A DNA stretch of 64,000 nt, taken from the NCBI RefSeq assembly GCF_003856835.1, contig NZ_CP034145.1, positions 3,348,001-3,412,000 of the forward strand, written 5' to 3'. The translations under genes were made by a program, and so were the position numbers. This document shows positions 43,108 to 52,129 of the stretch, in pieces. The notes under the pieces are model-generated. The model did no database searches. It was not told the DNA's origin and worked only from the letters and a program-made list of their open reading frames with translations. This DNA comes from Haloplanus aerogenes (lineage in GTDB: Archaea; Halobacteriota; Halobacteria; Halobacteriales; Haloferacaceae). Every line of letters starts with the position of its first letter. Positions within the stretch are counted from its first letter, which is position 1.

Positions 43108-44094
43108 ATGCAGCGGCGTGTGTACCTCCGACGAGTCGGCGCACTCACCCTCGGCACCGCCGTCGCCGGCTGTTCGGAGTCGGGGTCGGCGGCGTCGACG
43201 CCCGACGAGAGCGGGACGAACACGGCACCACCGAGCGAGACGGCCACGACGACAGCCACCGCCACCGCCACCGCCGAACCGACACCGACACCCGGTCCGC
43301 GCTCCCTTGCCCCCTATCGCTCGTGGCTCGTCGCCCCGACGCCGGTGACGCCGTACACCTACGAGTTCACCCACCTCTCGCTGTCGGCGGTCCGCGAGGA
43401 CGCCACTCGATCGTTCGCCGAGAGCCTGAACACCTACTGGCGCCAGCGGTCCACGGCGTACTTCGGGTTCGACGTCCCCGTCGAGAGCCTCGACGCCGTC
43501 CTCACGGTGAACCACTCCCGCGTCGCCAACGAATCCTACCGCGTCGCCAGCGGGTCGTTCGATCCCGCCGCGCTCCGGGGTCCCCTCGTCGACGCCGGCT
43601 TCACCGCCGACGGCTGGGTGGACGACGTGCAGCGGTTCACCCGCACCGAGAACGGCCAGCTCCGGGCCGTCGGTCTCCACCCCGACCTGCTCGTCAGCAT
43701 CGGGACCGACGCGTCCGCGACCGCACCGCTCGAAACCGCCGTCGAACAACACACGGGCGGCGACGTGCGCACCGAAGACGACGAGGCGCTCGCGCTCCTG
43801 ATCGACCACTACGGCACCGCCGACTACGTCACCGGCCGCGAACTCGAACCCGCCGCCGAGGATTACCCGCTGAGCAAGGCCGTCGCCACCGGCCGCCGCC
43901 TCGACGTTCGAGGGGCGACCACGTGGACCGAACGCACCTACGTCCTGCCGCCCGACGCGACCATCGACGAGGAGGCGGTGCGGGAGGAGATTCGGACGCG
44001 CCACGTCGGCCAGCCCATCAAGGAGTTCCGCCGCGACGGCCGCCTCCTCACCGCCGCCGGCGAAGTGGAGAACTCGCTGATCCGGCTCATATAG
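43108..44094 (+). CDS. Secreted lipoprotein, unknown function
   Basis: This 328-residue protein has the N-terminus RRVYLRRVGALTLGTAVAGC (lipobox cysteine) and a Thr/Ala/Pro-rich linker typical of haloarchaeal lipoproteins. The mature domain is about 260 residues, beta-rich and without known motif. The two halves show weak internal similarity (WVDDVQRFTR, WTERTYVLPP). It is divergent from srp54. Confidence 0.75.
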   Translation: MQRRVYLRRVGALTLGTAVAGCSESGSAASTPDESGTNTAPPSETATTTATATATAEPTPTPGPRSLAPYRSWLVAPTPVTPYTYEFTHLSLSAVREDATRSFAESLNTYWRQRSTAYFGFDVPVESLDAVLTVNHSRVANESYRVASGSFDPAALRGPLVDAGFTADGWVDDVQRFTRTENGQLRAVGLHPDLLVSIGTDASATAPLETAVEQHTGGDVRTEDDEALALLIDHYGTADYVTGRELEPAAEDYPLSKAVATGRRLDVRGATTWTERTYVLPPDATIDEEAVREEIRTRHVGQPIKEFRRDGRLLTAAGEVENSLIRLI

Positions 44095-44137
44095 GCGGGC
44101 CAGAAGGCCCTTATTCGCTCGCTGCTGAGACCACGCT

Positions 44138-44482
44138 ATGCCTTCCAGACGTGCCGTCGTGAGCGGCATCGGCGTGGCACTCTCGGCCGGTCTCGCCGGG
44201 TGTGGTGCGCTCTCCGGGCCGGATCCGACCGTCGTCGAAACGGAAGTCGACGAGGGGATCGACGCCCTGATCGGTGACACCGATATCTTCGTCACCGTCG
44301 AGAACGAGGGGAGCGCCGGCGAGGTGTCCGTGACGCTCGAACTCCTCGACGGCGAGGGGACCGTCCTCCTCGACGAGACGCAGACGACGCACATGGAGGC
44401 CGACGAGCGCAAGCGCGTGACGTTCTCGGTGGACGTGCCGGAGGGGACGGAAGACGTGCGGGCGAGTGCGAGTGCGGCGTAG
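44138..44482 (+). CDS. Small lipoprotein with CARDB/FxLYD-like beta domain
   Basis: This 114-residue protein has the signal AVVSGIGVALSAGLAGC with lipobox. One beta-sandwich follows (IFVTVENEGSAGEVSVTLELLDGEGTV...). Such domains occur in adhesion and binding proteins of archaea. It lies 43 bases after the 328-residue lipoprotein and may share its transcript. Confidence 0.72.
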   Translation: MPSRRAVVSGIGVALSAGLAGCGALSGPDPTVVETEVDEGIDALIGDTDIFVTVENEGSAGEVSVTLELLDGEGTVLLDETQTTHMEADERKRVTFSVDVPEGTEDVRASASAA

Positions 44483-44570
44483 ATTCGAGAATGCGGCCCT
44501 GTCGAAACCCTTGCCGAGTTATGACGGTCTGTGCGCGCGACTCTGCCAGTAACAAACTCCCCTGACAGGC

Positions 44571-45059
44571 TTACTTCTGCCGCGTGAGTTCCCGAAGGAG
44601 AACGTATATCGCGATACCAACGAGTGCAATGGCGCTAGCGAGACAGCGCGGACAGTTGGACAGCGTTCGTTTCGGTGTCTCTACTGTCCGTTCCTTCTCC
44701 CGTGGTTTCTGCGGTCGCTCCCGAAGTCGTCTCAGGAGGATTGGTTGCTCAGGCTCTTCTTCCTCCGCTTCCGGGCGGTCTTCCTCCTCAGAGTACGGGG
44801 AGCCACCATGTATGATTACGCACACCACCCACACGATATCCCACAAGATGATGAAGAAGATGGACGCAAGAACGTAATAGAAGTAGACAGAGATCACACA
44901 AAGCCATCGGAGAGGGTGCCACCAAGGCCGTTTCTTACAACGTTTTTTGTACGCTGTGACCAGTTCTTCCCATATAAGCTCGAATACTTCGGCCAGATAC
45001 GTTATCAACGTCCAACAACTACGCCACGGATTTTCCGATACGACATCTGAATTTGACAT
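44571..45059 (-). CDS. Orphan membrane protein near tRNA-Val, low GC
   Basis: This 162-residue protein has a basic segment (AYKKRCKKRPWWHPLRW), a span (LCVISVYFYYVLASIFFIILWDIVWVV), a Glu/Pro-rich charged stretch, a CPRC pair, and a second span (AIALVGIAIYVLLREL). Base composition is clearly more AT-rich than nearby genes, and codons differ. No family is recognised. It lies beyond the tRNA-Val repeat zone on the same strand, consistent with an acquired gene. Confidence 0.6.
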   Translation of the reverse strand: MSNSDVVSENPWRSCWTLITYLAEVFELIWEELVTAYKKRCKKRPWWHPLRWLCVISVYFYYVLASIFFIILWDIVWVVCVIIHGGSPYSEEEDRPEAEEEEPEQPILLRRLRERPQKPREKERTVETPKRTLSNCPRCLASAIALVGIAIYVLLRELTRQK

Positions 45060-45133
45060 GATCGTATCGTGCGGCCTCCATCGCCTTTGTTAAGGTTCCA
45101 CTAACCACGGTAATGAGCGCGTACCTGTTCAGC

Positions 45134-45158
45134 GCTGAATACGCACCCTGTATTCAGC
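45134..45158. repeat. 9-bp inverted repeat before orphan gene
   Basis: GCTGAATAC (45134-45142) pairs with GTATTCAGC (45150-45158) around a 7-base loop. It lies about 75 bases upstream of the orphan gene start, between it and the tRNA-Val repeats. The 336 bases from 45060 to 45395 hold no gene. Confidence 0.6.
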
Positions 45159-45225
45159 ATGATCGGAGGTAACGACCGCCGAGAGAGAGTTTTGAGGCCA
45201 GAAATGCAGTTCGCCGGGATGAACG

Positions 45226-45419
45226 GGCTCGGGCGGATTTGCGACTCACCGTTCGGTTCGTCGCAAAATCCGAGTGGGCTCGGGTGGATTCGAACCACGG
45301 TCACTCCGCTCACTGCGTTCGCTTCGTTCCCTGATTCGAACCGCCCTCACGTTACGGATTTGTGACTCACCGTTCGGTTCGTCACAAAATCCGAGTGGGC
45401 TCGGGCGGATTCGAACCAC
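45226..45419. repeat. tRNA-Val trailer zone: two 65-bp repeats with conserved hairpin
   Basis: Copies at 45234-45298 and 45355-45419 differ at three positions. The second includes the 3' end of the real tRNA-Val; the first carries the same acceptor/T-arm fragment. A third acceptor fragment begins at 45226. Each copy holds a 12-bp hairpin (CGGATTTGCGAC/GTCGCAAAATCCG with one bulge). One stem pair is C-G in copy one (45242/45263) and T-A in copy two (45363/45384), a compensatory change. Confidence 0.8.
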
Positions 45420-45469
45420 CGATTTCGGCCTTGTAAAGGCCGCGTCATAACCAACTAGACCACGAGCCC
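45396..45469 (-). tRNA. tRNA-Val(UAC)
   Basis: The reverse strand folds with acceptor GGGCTCG/CGAGCCC, discriminator A, D-arm GTC...GAC, anticodon stem CGGCC/GGCCG and loop TTTACAA giving anticodon UAC (valine, codon GUA). The T-arm is GGTGG-TTCGAAT-CCGCC. CCA is not encoded and there is no intron. Confidence 0.93.
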
Positions 45470-45555
45470 TCGTCGGGAACACCGATCCCCGGCCGAATAA
45501 CGGTTTCTGTATCCGTCCGCGAAACGCTTACCCCGGCGCGGCCGATTCGTCCACT

Positions 45556-46101
45556 ATGCCCCGTCGAGCGATTCACCTCCTCCTCGTCTGCCTCGTCGCC
45601 CTCGCGGGCTGTTCGGGGATGGGGACGACGGCCCCGACGACCACGCCGACGGCAACGGACTCGGGCAGTGCGGAGACCGCGACGACGACGGCCACAGCGA
45701 CGGTATCGACCCCCGGCAGCAACTACGACACGGCGACCGTCGTCGTCAGCGACGAGAACGGCACGCAGTTGGTGACGGTCGACGCGTGGGTGGCCGACTC
45801 GTTCTCGAAACAGTACACCGGGCTGAGCGACACGAGCACTCTCGACGACGGACAGGGGATGCTGTTCGTGTTCGACGGCGAGGACGACCGTGCGTTCGTG
45901 ATGCGCGACATGGCCTTCCCGCTCGATATGATCTTCATCGACGCCGAGGGGACGATCACGACCATCCACCACGCCCCGCTGGAGTCGGACGGCGACCTGA
46001 CGCGCTACAGGGGGCAAGCGAAGTACGTCCTCGAAGTGCCGATGGGCTACACGAACCGGACGGGGATCGACGTGGGCGATCAGGTGCGGATCGAGGAATG
46101 A
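45556..46101 (+). CDS. DUF192-domain lipoprotein
   Basis: This 181-residue protein has the lipobox signal HLLLVCLVALAGC and a Thr-rich linker, then the DUF192 beta-barrel. That domain shows QYTGLSDTSTLDDGQGMLFVF, RAFVMRDMAFPLDMIFIDAEG and AKYVLEVPMGYTNRTGI. DUF192 proteins are common exported proteins of unknown role. It overlaps the next gene by four bases. Confidence 0.9.
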   Translation: MPRRAIHLLLVCLVALAGCSGMGTTAPTTTPTATDSGSAETATTTATATVSTPGSNYDTATVVVSDENGTQLVTVDAWVADSFSKQYTGLSDTSTLDDGQGMLFVFDGEDDRAFVMRDMAFPLDMIFIDAEGTITTIHHAPLESDGDLTRYRGQAKYVLEVPMGYTNRTGIDVGDQVRIEE

Positions 46102-46361
46102 CGGTCGAATCGCTCGCGGAACGCGAGGGCTGGCGCGCCGAGGACTTCGCGGCCCGCGTCCACTACCAAGGCGAGGGCGACCGGTACTCGGTCGAGTATT
46201 ACGCCCCGAGCGACTGCATCCTCTACTGGAAGGTGAAGGGTGACGGCGAGACGGCGGTTCCCGTGGGTCGGGAGACGGTGCCCGACCCGCTCCGGGAACG
46301 GGTGCGGATCGATCTGGAGGCGGCGGGAATCGATCCGGCGGTCGAGGGGCGGTCGCTATAG
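46098..46361 (+). CDS. Small conserved haloarchaeal protein
   Basis: This 87-residue soluble protein starts MTVESLAEREGWRAEDFAAR. A single-domain beta-rich core follows (YSVEYYAPSDCILYWKVKGDG). It is coupled to the DUF192 gene by an ATGA overlap and converges with the chemotaxis transducer gene through a 6-base CTATAG shared by both stops. Function unknown. Confidence 0.72.
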   Translation: MTVESLAEREGWRAEDFAARVHYQGEGDRYSVEYYAPSDCILYWKVKGDGETAVPVGRETVPDPLRERVRIDLEAAGIDPAVEGRSL

Positions 46362-47303
46362 CTCCGCGACCAGATCCTCGATGGCGCGGTCGATGTCCTC
46401 GATCTGTTCGGTCTGTTCGTCGACCTCGTCGGCAATCTCCTCGGTCTCCTCGACGACACGCTGGGCGTCGTCGGTGACGTTCTCGGTCATGCTGGCGATC
46501 TCCTCGTGCCCGGCGGCCTGTTCGTCGGTCGCTTCGGCCACCTCGTCGATGCCGTCGTTCACCTCCGACACGGAGGAGTCGATGTCGTCGAGGATGTCGA
46601 GCGCCTCGTCGGCGGCGTCGACGCCCTCGCTGACGGCGTCCTGCGTCTCGTCGAGGCTCTCGGCGGCGGTCGAGGTGGAGGACTGGATGCCGTCGACCCG
46701 CTCCTCGATGTCGGCGGCGTGTTCCTGTGACTCCTCTGCGAGGCTCTTGACCTCGTTGGCGACGACGGCGAAGCCCTCGCCGGCATCGCCGGCCCGCGCC
46801 GCCTCGATGTTGGCGTTGAGGGCGAGCAGGTTCGTTTGATCCGCGATGTCGTTGATGATCTCGACCACCTCGTCGATCTCGGCGACCGCCTCCTCGACGG
46901 CGCGCACGTCGTCGACGACGTTCGTCGTCGACTCCTCGATCTGCTCCATCGCGGCCGCGACCTGTTCGACCGCCTCGTGGCCCTCGCCGGTCAGGTCGTC
47001 GGCGCGGTCGCTGGCGGCCGCCACCTGTTCCGCCGAGGACGCCACCTCCTCGACGGCGGCGCTCAGGTTCGAAATCTCGCTCGCCACCTCCGTCATGCGC
47101 TCGTACTGCTCGGTCGTATGCTCGGTGATCTCCCGCGTCCGCACCGCAATCTCCTCGGAACTCCCCTGCAGTTCGGCGATGGATGTCTGAATCTCGCTGG
47201 CAGCCTCGTGGTCGTACCCCTCCTGCCGGTCGATGTCCTGTTCGATGGTCTCGTCGAGTTCGGCACCAACGTCTGCGTCGAGGTCAGTCGAGGCATCCGA
47301 CAT
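46356..47303 (-). CDS. Soluble methyl-accepting chemotaxis-type transducer
   Basis: This 315-residue protein consists almost wholly of the MCP signalling coiled coil. Its hairpin tip, DQTNLLALNANIEAARAG followed by DAGEGFAVVANEV, binds CheA/CheW. Flanking Glu/Gln-rich heptads carry candidate methylation sites. There is no membrane span, HAMP or obvious ligand domain; the N-terminal 40 residues are acidic. It is a cytoplasmic transducer that must sense through a partner or through its short head. No che genes are nearby. Confidence 0.9.
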   Translation of the reverse strand: MSDASTDLDADVGAELDETIEQDIDRQEGYDHEAASEIQTSIAELQGSSEEIAVRTREITEHTTEQYERMTEVASEISNLSAAVEEVASSAEQVAAASDRADDLTGEGHEAVEQVAAAMEQIEESTTNVVDDVRAVEEAVAEIDEVVEIINDIADQTNLLALNANIEAARAGDAGEGFAVVANEVKSLAEESQEHAADIEERVDGIQSSTSTAAESLDETQDAVSEGVDAADEALDILDDIDSSVSEVNDGIDEVAEATDEQAAGHEEIASMTENVTDDAQRVVEETEEIADEVDEQTEQIEDIDRAIEDLVAEL

Positions 47304-47408
47304 ACGCAACCCTGTTCGCGATACCGTCAAAAAAGAGAGGGTTCAGTTATCAGTCATGAAAGTGGGCGGCGAGTCAGCCTTTTGGCCGCGCATCCCCGAG
47401 TACGGGTG

Positions 47409-49358
47409 ATGGATGTCCCCGCGGCCGCGGACGATGACCCCTTCGAAGAGCAACGGGAGCGGACGGCCAACCCGATGCGACGCCTGTTCACCGAGTACGG
47501 CGGCGAGCAGGCCGGCCCGTTCTCCGTCGGTGTCGCCGCCAGCGTCTTCGCTCGTCTGCTCGACTTGCTGCCGCCCCTCCTCCTCGGCATCGCCGTCGAC
47601 GCCATCTTCCTGAACGAGAGCGAGTTCTCCCTCCCGCTAGTGCCCGACGCGTGGCTCCCGACGGACACCGAAGCGCAGTTCTGGCTGGTGGTCGGCATCG
47701 TCCTCTTCTCGTTTCTCGGCGGCGCTGGCCTCCACTGGGTGCGCAACTGGGGCTGGAACCGCTTCGCCCAGTACGTGCAACACGCCGTCCGTACCGACAC
47801 GTACGACGCGATGCAGCGGCTGAACATGACCTTTTTCGCCGACAAGCAGACCGGCGAGATGATGTCGGTGCTGTCGAACGACGTGAATCGGCTGGAGCGG
47901 TTCCTCAACGACGGCCTGAACTCGGCGTTCCGGCTGGGCGTGATGGTCGTCGGCATCGCCGCGCTCCTCCTGTGGATGAACTGGCAACTCGCCCTCGTGG
48001 CGCTCCTCCCCGTGCCGCTCATCGCTTTCTTCACCTACCGGTTCGTGAACACCATCCAGCCCAAGTACGCCGAAGTCCGGTCGACGGTCGGCCAGGTCAA
48101 CTCCCGGCTGGAGAACAACCTCGGCGGCATCCAGGTGATCAAGACGAGCAACACCGAAGCGTACGAAGCCGACCGCGTCGAGGACGTGTCCGGCGACTAC
48201 TTCGACGCCAACTGGGACGCCATCGAGACGCGCATCAAGTTCTTCCCCGGTCTCCGGGTGCTCGCCGGCATCGGCTTCGCGCTCACGTTCACCATCGGCG
48301 GCTTCTGGGTGTTCCGCGGCGAGGGGCCGTGGTTCTTCACCGGTACCCTCCGTCCCGGCGAGTTCGTCGCCTTCATCCTCTACAGCCAGCGGTTCATCTG
48401 GCCCATGGCGCAGTTCGGCCAGATCATCAACATGTACCAGCGGGCGTACGCCTCCACCGCGCGCGTCTTCGGCCTGATGGACGAGGACGCGGGCATCGAG
48501 GAGCGCCCGGACGCCGAGGGCCTCGTCGTCGACGAGGGCCGCGTCGAGTACGACGACGTGACCTTCGGCTACGACGACGACCCCATCCTCGAGGGCGTGA
48601 GCTTCACCGCCGAGGGCGGGAATACGCTGGCGCTCGTCGGCCCCACCGGCGCCGGCAAATCCACCGCGCTGAAGCTCCTGCTCCGGATGTACGACGTGGA
48701 TTCGGGTGCGGTTCGGGTCGACGAGCAGGACGTGCGCGACGTGACGCTGGCCAGTCTCCGGGGCGCCATCGGCTACGTCAGTCAGGAGACGTTCCTCTTC
48801 TACGGGACGGTCCGCGAGAACATCACGTACGGGACGTTCGACGCGAGCGACGAGGCGGTCGTCGAGGCCGCCAAAGCCGCGGAAGCCCACGAGTTCATCA
48901 CGAACCTCCCCGACGGCTACGACACGATGGTCGGGGAGCGGGGCGTGAAGCTCTCGGGCGGCCAGCGGCAACGGCTCGCCATCGCCCGAGCGATGCTGAA
49001 AGACCCTGAAATCCTGATCCTCGACGAGGCGACGAGCGACGTGGACACGGAGACGGAGATGCTGATCCAGCGGTCGCTCGACCGCCTCACCGCCGACCGC
49101 ACCACGTTCGTCATCGCCCACCGCCTCTCGACGGTGAAAGACGCGGATCGGATCGTCGTCCTCGACGACGGCGAGGTGGTCGAACGTGGCACTCACGAGG
49201 ATCTGCTCGCGGCCGACGGCCTCTACGCCAACCTCTGGGGCGTGCAGGCGGGAGAGATAGAGGACCTGCCCGAGGAGTTCGTCGAACGGGCGATGCGACG
49301 TGGTGCGCGAACGGACGGCGTGGAACTCCGCTCGACGGAGTCGAGCGACGACGACTAG
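47409..49358 (+). CDS. ABC exporter (fused permease-ATPase)
   Basis: This 649-residue type IV (MsbA-like) ABC protein has a six-span transmembrane domain (about 40-365) and an ATPase with Walker A GPTGAGKST, Q-loop SQETFLF, signature LSGGQRQRL, Walker B ILILDEATS and H-loop IAHRLS. It works as a homodimer or with a partner not seen here. The substrate is unknown (lipid, drug or peptide). Its stop shares CTAG with the convergent kinase gene. Confidence 0.94.
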   Translation: MDVPAAADDDPFEEQRERTANPMRRLFTEYGGEQAGPFSVGVAASVFARLLDLLPPLLLGIAVDAIFLNESEFSLPLVPDAWLPTDTEAQFWLVVGIVLFSFLGGAGLHWVRNWGWNRFAQYVQHAVRTDTYDAMQRLNMTFFADKQTGEMMSVLSNDVNRLERFLNDGLNSAFRLGVMVVGIAALLLWMNWQLALVALLPVPLIAFFTYRFVNTIQPKYAEVRSTVGQVNSRLENNLGGIQVIKTSNTEAYEADRVEDVSGDYFDANWDAIETRIKFFPGLRVLAGIGFALTFTIGGFWVFRGEGPWFFTGTLRPGEFVAFILYSQRFIWPMAQFGQIINMYQRAYASTARVFGLMDEDAGIEERPDAEGLVVDEGRVEYDDVTFGYDDDPILEGVSFTAEGGNTLALVGPTGAGKSTALKLLLRMYDVDSGAVRVDEQDVRDVTLASLRGAIGYVSQETFLFYGTVRENITYGTFDASDEAVVEAAKAAEAHEFITNLPDGYDTMVGERGVKLSGGQRQRLAIARAMLKDPEILILDEATSDVDTETEMLIQRSLDRLTADRTTFVIAHRLSTVKDADRIVVLDDGEVVERGTHEDLLAADGLYANLWGVQAGEIEDLPEEFVERAMRRGARTDGVELRSTESSDDD

Positions 49359-51280
49359 GCGGTCGAGTCGTCGTCGTCGAACTCGACGCCACGGACCTCG
49401 AACCGGGCGCCGCCGGCGTCGCTGTCGGTCACACCGACCGTCCAGCCGTGTGCCTCGGCGACCTGTTCGACGATCCGCAGGCCGAATCCAGTGCCGTCCC
49501 GTTCTGTCGAGTAACCGGCGTCGAACACCACGTCGCGCTCGTTCGGGGGAATACCGGGGCCGTCGTCCGCGACGTAGAAGCCATCGTCGAGGGCGCCGAC
49601 GCTGACGGTCACGGTCGATTCGTCGTCGTCCATACCGTGTTCGGCGCTGTCGTCGGACTTCGTCCGACTGCTCGTGGAGCCATGCTCCACACTGTTTCGA
49701 AGCAGGTTCTCGACGAGCTGGCGGAGACGACTCCGGTCGGCCCACATCCGTCGGTCGGTGTCGACCACGAGCGTCGCGCCAGCCGTCTCGATGTTGGCCC
49801 AACAGCGGTCGACGAGGTCCGCGAGGTCGACGGACTCCACGTCGTCGAGAGCGTCGCCGCCACGCGCGAGCGTCAGCAGATCCTCGATCAGCGCTTCCAT
49901 GCGGTCGTGGGCGCGGATAGCGACGTCGAGGTGGGAGCAGTCGTCGTCTCGTTGGGCCAGTTTCACGCGACTCTGGGCAACGTTCAAGGGGTTGCGCAGG
50001 TCGTGGCTGACGATGCTGGCGAACTCCTCCAGTCGCTCTTTCTGGCGCTCCAGTTCCTTCCGTCGGCGAACGTCGAGATAGAGCGCGAGGGTGCCGACGA
50101 TATCGTCGCGGGCGTCACGTCGGGGGACGGCACGCAGCCGCGTCTCGACGACGTCGCCGTCGGCGGTCACGAGTTCTCGATCTTCGCGCATGAACTCGCC
50201 ATTCAGCGCACGTTCGTACCCGCCGCACTCGATCAGTCTGCGCTCCGACTCGGGCGTGTAGAAGTCCCCGAGTTCTCGGTCGACGAGTTCCTCGCGCTCG
50301 TATTCCAGCGTCTCGGCGAACCGCTGGTTGCAGTCGTCGATGACCGGGAGCCGATTCTCGGCGCGCGTGACGACCGCCATGACCGGCGCCTCCTCGAAGA
50401 GATACCGGTACTGCGCTTCGAGTTCGGCCGTCAGTTCCTCCAGTTCCTCGGTCCGGCGTTCGAGTTCCCGCTCCCGCTCTTTCCGCTCGGTGATGTCGGT
50501 GATGAAGCCCTCCAGCACCTCCCAGTCGCCGTCGGAGCGACTCACGACGCGGCCCCGTTCCCACATCCACTTCGTCTCCCCGTCTGCGGTGACGATCCGA
50601 TAGGTGACTTCGAACGCGTCATCGGCGTCGAGGGTGTCCTGTACGGCGTCCCAGATCTCCATCCGGTCGGCCTCGTGGATGAGGTCGTCACCCCACGATA
50701 CGTCGCCCCGCTCCAGTTGTTCGGCGGCGTAGCCGGTGATCGCCTCGATTTCGCCTTCGACCACCTCCATCGGCCACCCGGACTCGTTCCGACATCGATA
50801 GACGATACCGGGGAGGTTGCTGATCAGCGTCTCCAGTCGACGGGTCCGTTCGGCGAGGAGCCGCCGGGATCGGTGGGCGTCGACGACGTTGCTGATCCGA
50901 TTGGCGAGAACTTCGTACTGCTCGGTGTTCGCCCCTTTCTGGAGGTAGTCGGTCACGCCGGCCGAGATGGCTTCGCTGGCGACCGACTCGGAACCTTTCC
51001 CCGTGAACAGGATGAACGGCAGGCGGGGGTGATCCTCGCGGACGGTTTCGAGAAATTCGATGCCGTTCATCCCCGGCATGTCGTAATCGGAGACGACACA
51101 GTCGATGTCGGCGGCCGCGAGGCAGTCCAGGCCCGTCTGGACGTTCGTGGCCGTCTCGACCACGAACCGCTCGTCGGCGCGTTCGAGGAAGATGGCCGCC
51201 ATCTCCGCGAAATCCGGATCGTCGTCGACGTGGAGGATCCGAATGGTTTCGGCCGCGTCGCCGGCGATACCGTCGGTCAT
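49355..51280 (-). CDS. Hybrid histidine kinase: receiver-PAS-PAS-HisKA-HATPase
   Basis: This 641-residue cytoplasmic sensor kinase has a receiver (1-120) with phospho-acceptor Asp65 (CVVSDYDMPGMNG). Two PAS domains follow (about 155-285 and 300-415). The dimerisation/phosphotransfer helix has its His in IVSHDLRNPLNV. The ATPase has an N-box (LLRNSVEHG) and G-boxes (DDGPGIP, GTGFGLRIVEQV). It resembles the receiver-PAS protein at 21653-22846 but is catalytically complete. ATG 51280 is chosen. Confidence 0.92.
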   Translation of the reverse strand: MTDGIAGDAAETIRILHVDDDPDFAEMAAIFLERADERFVVETATNVQTGLDCLAAADIDCVVSDYDMPGMNGIEFLETVREDHPRLPFILFTGKGSESVASEAISAGVTDYLQKGANTEQYEVLANRISNVVDAHRSRRLLAERTRRLETLISNLPGIVYRCRNESGWPMEVVEGEIEAITGYAAEQLERGDVSWGDDLIHEADRMEIWDAVQDTLDADDAFEVTYRIVTADGETKWMWERGRVVSRSDGDWEVLEGFITDITERKERERELERRTEELEELTAELEAQYRYLFEEAPVMAVVTRAENRLPVIDDCNQRFAETLEYEREELVDRELGDFYTPESERRLIECGGYERALNGEFMREDRELVTADGDVVETRLRAVPRRDARDDIVGTLALYLDVRRRKELERQKERLEEFASIVSHDLRNPLNVAQSRVKLAQRDDDCSHLDVAIRAHDRMEALIEDLLTLARGGDALDDVESVDLADLVDRCWANIETAGATLVVDTDRRMWADRSRLRQLVENLLRNSVEHGSTSSRTKSDDSAEHGMDDDESTVTVSVGALDDGFYVADDGPGIPPNERDVVFDAGYSTERDGTGFGLRIVEQVAEAHGWTVGVTDSDAGGARFEVRGVEFDDDDSTA

Positions 51281-51384
51281 ACCAAACAGTCCGTCCACAG
51301 GGTAGTAACGAAGGGGCCTAACGCTGTTGGCAGATGGCACGGAACTGGCCGGGCGTTGAAGGCCCCCGCCGCCGAGGAGTCGAT

Positions 51385-52128
51385 ATGCAACTCGACCTCA
51401 CCGACGCGACCTGGACCGACGTTCGCGACGCCGACACCGACCTCGCCCTCCTGCCGGTGGGAAGCACCGAACAGCACGGTCCCCACGCCCCGCTCGGCAC
51501 CGACGCCCTCCACGCCGAGACGGTTGCCGAGGCGGGGGCGGAACGGTACGACGGGACGGTGGCCGTCGCGCCGACGATTTCGGTCGGCATCGCGGAGGAA
51601 CACCGACAGTTCCCGGGGACGCTCTGGGTGTCACCCGACACCTTCCGGCGCTACGTCCGCGACGTGGTCGGAAGCCTCGCCTACCACGGCCTCGACCGGG
51701 TCGTCGTCGTCAACGGTCACGGCGGCAACGTCCCCGCGCTCGGGGAGGTGACGGCGACGATCACCCGCCACGACGACGCCTACGCCGTCCCGTTCACGTG
51801 GTTCGACGCGGTGGACGACCACGGGAGCGACATGGGTCACGGCGGGCCACTGGAGACGGCACTGTTGCGGGCGACGCATCCCGAACTCGTCCGCGAAGAC
51901 CGGATCGAGGAGGCGCGCGAGGGGGCGAGCGAAGGCTGGGGCGACTGGGTGTCGAGTACGAATCTCGCTCACGACTCCGCGGAGTTCACGGAGAACGGCG
52001 TCGTGGGCGATCCGGGCGCTGGCGACGCCGACCGGGGCGAGGAACTGCGGGAGTTGGCGGCCAACGCGCTGGATCGACTGCTGCAGGCGGTCGCGGAACG
52101 AGACGTGTCGCGGCCGGCCGACCGGTAG
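51385..52128 (+). CDS. arfB: Creatininase-family enzyme, probable ArfB deformylase
   Basis: This 247-residue protein has creatininase-family metal motifs: LLPVGSTEQHGPHAPLGTD, then VNGHGGNVPAL, and a late MGHGGPLETALL. Archaeal ArfB is a deformylase of this family that opens the riboflavin and F420 pathways; haloarchaeal single-copy members are usually assigned so. The neighbouring MptD homologue strengthens a pterin/flavin context. Creatininase or mycofactocin-type roles are less likely. ATG at 51385. Confidence 0.8.
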   Translation: MQLDLTDATWTDVRDADTDLALLPVGSTEQHGPHAPLGTDALHAETVAEAGAERYDGTVAVAPTISVGIAEEHRQFPGTLWVSPDTFRRYVRDVVGSLAYHGLDRVVVVNGHGGNVPALGEVTATITRHDDAYAVPFTWFDAVDDHGSDMGHGGPLETALLRATHPELVREDRIEEAREGASEGWGDWVSSTNLAHDSAEFTENGVVGDPGAGDADRGEELRELAANALDRLLQAVAERDVSRPADR

Positions 52129-52129
52129 G

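Noticed and set aside
45246-45482. Frame of 78 codons across tRNA-Val and its repeats
   Set aside because: It reads through a tRNA gene and hairpins and yields Arg/Ser-Glu repeats typical of translated haloarchaeal trailer DNA.
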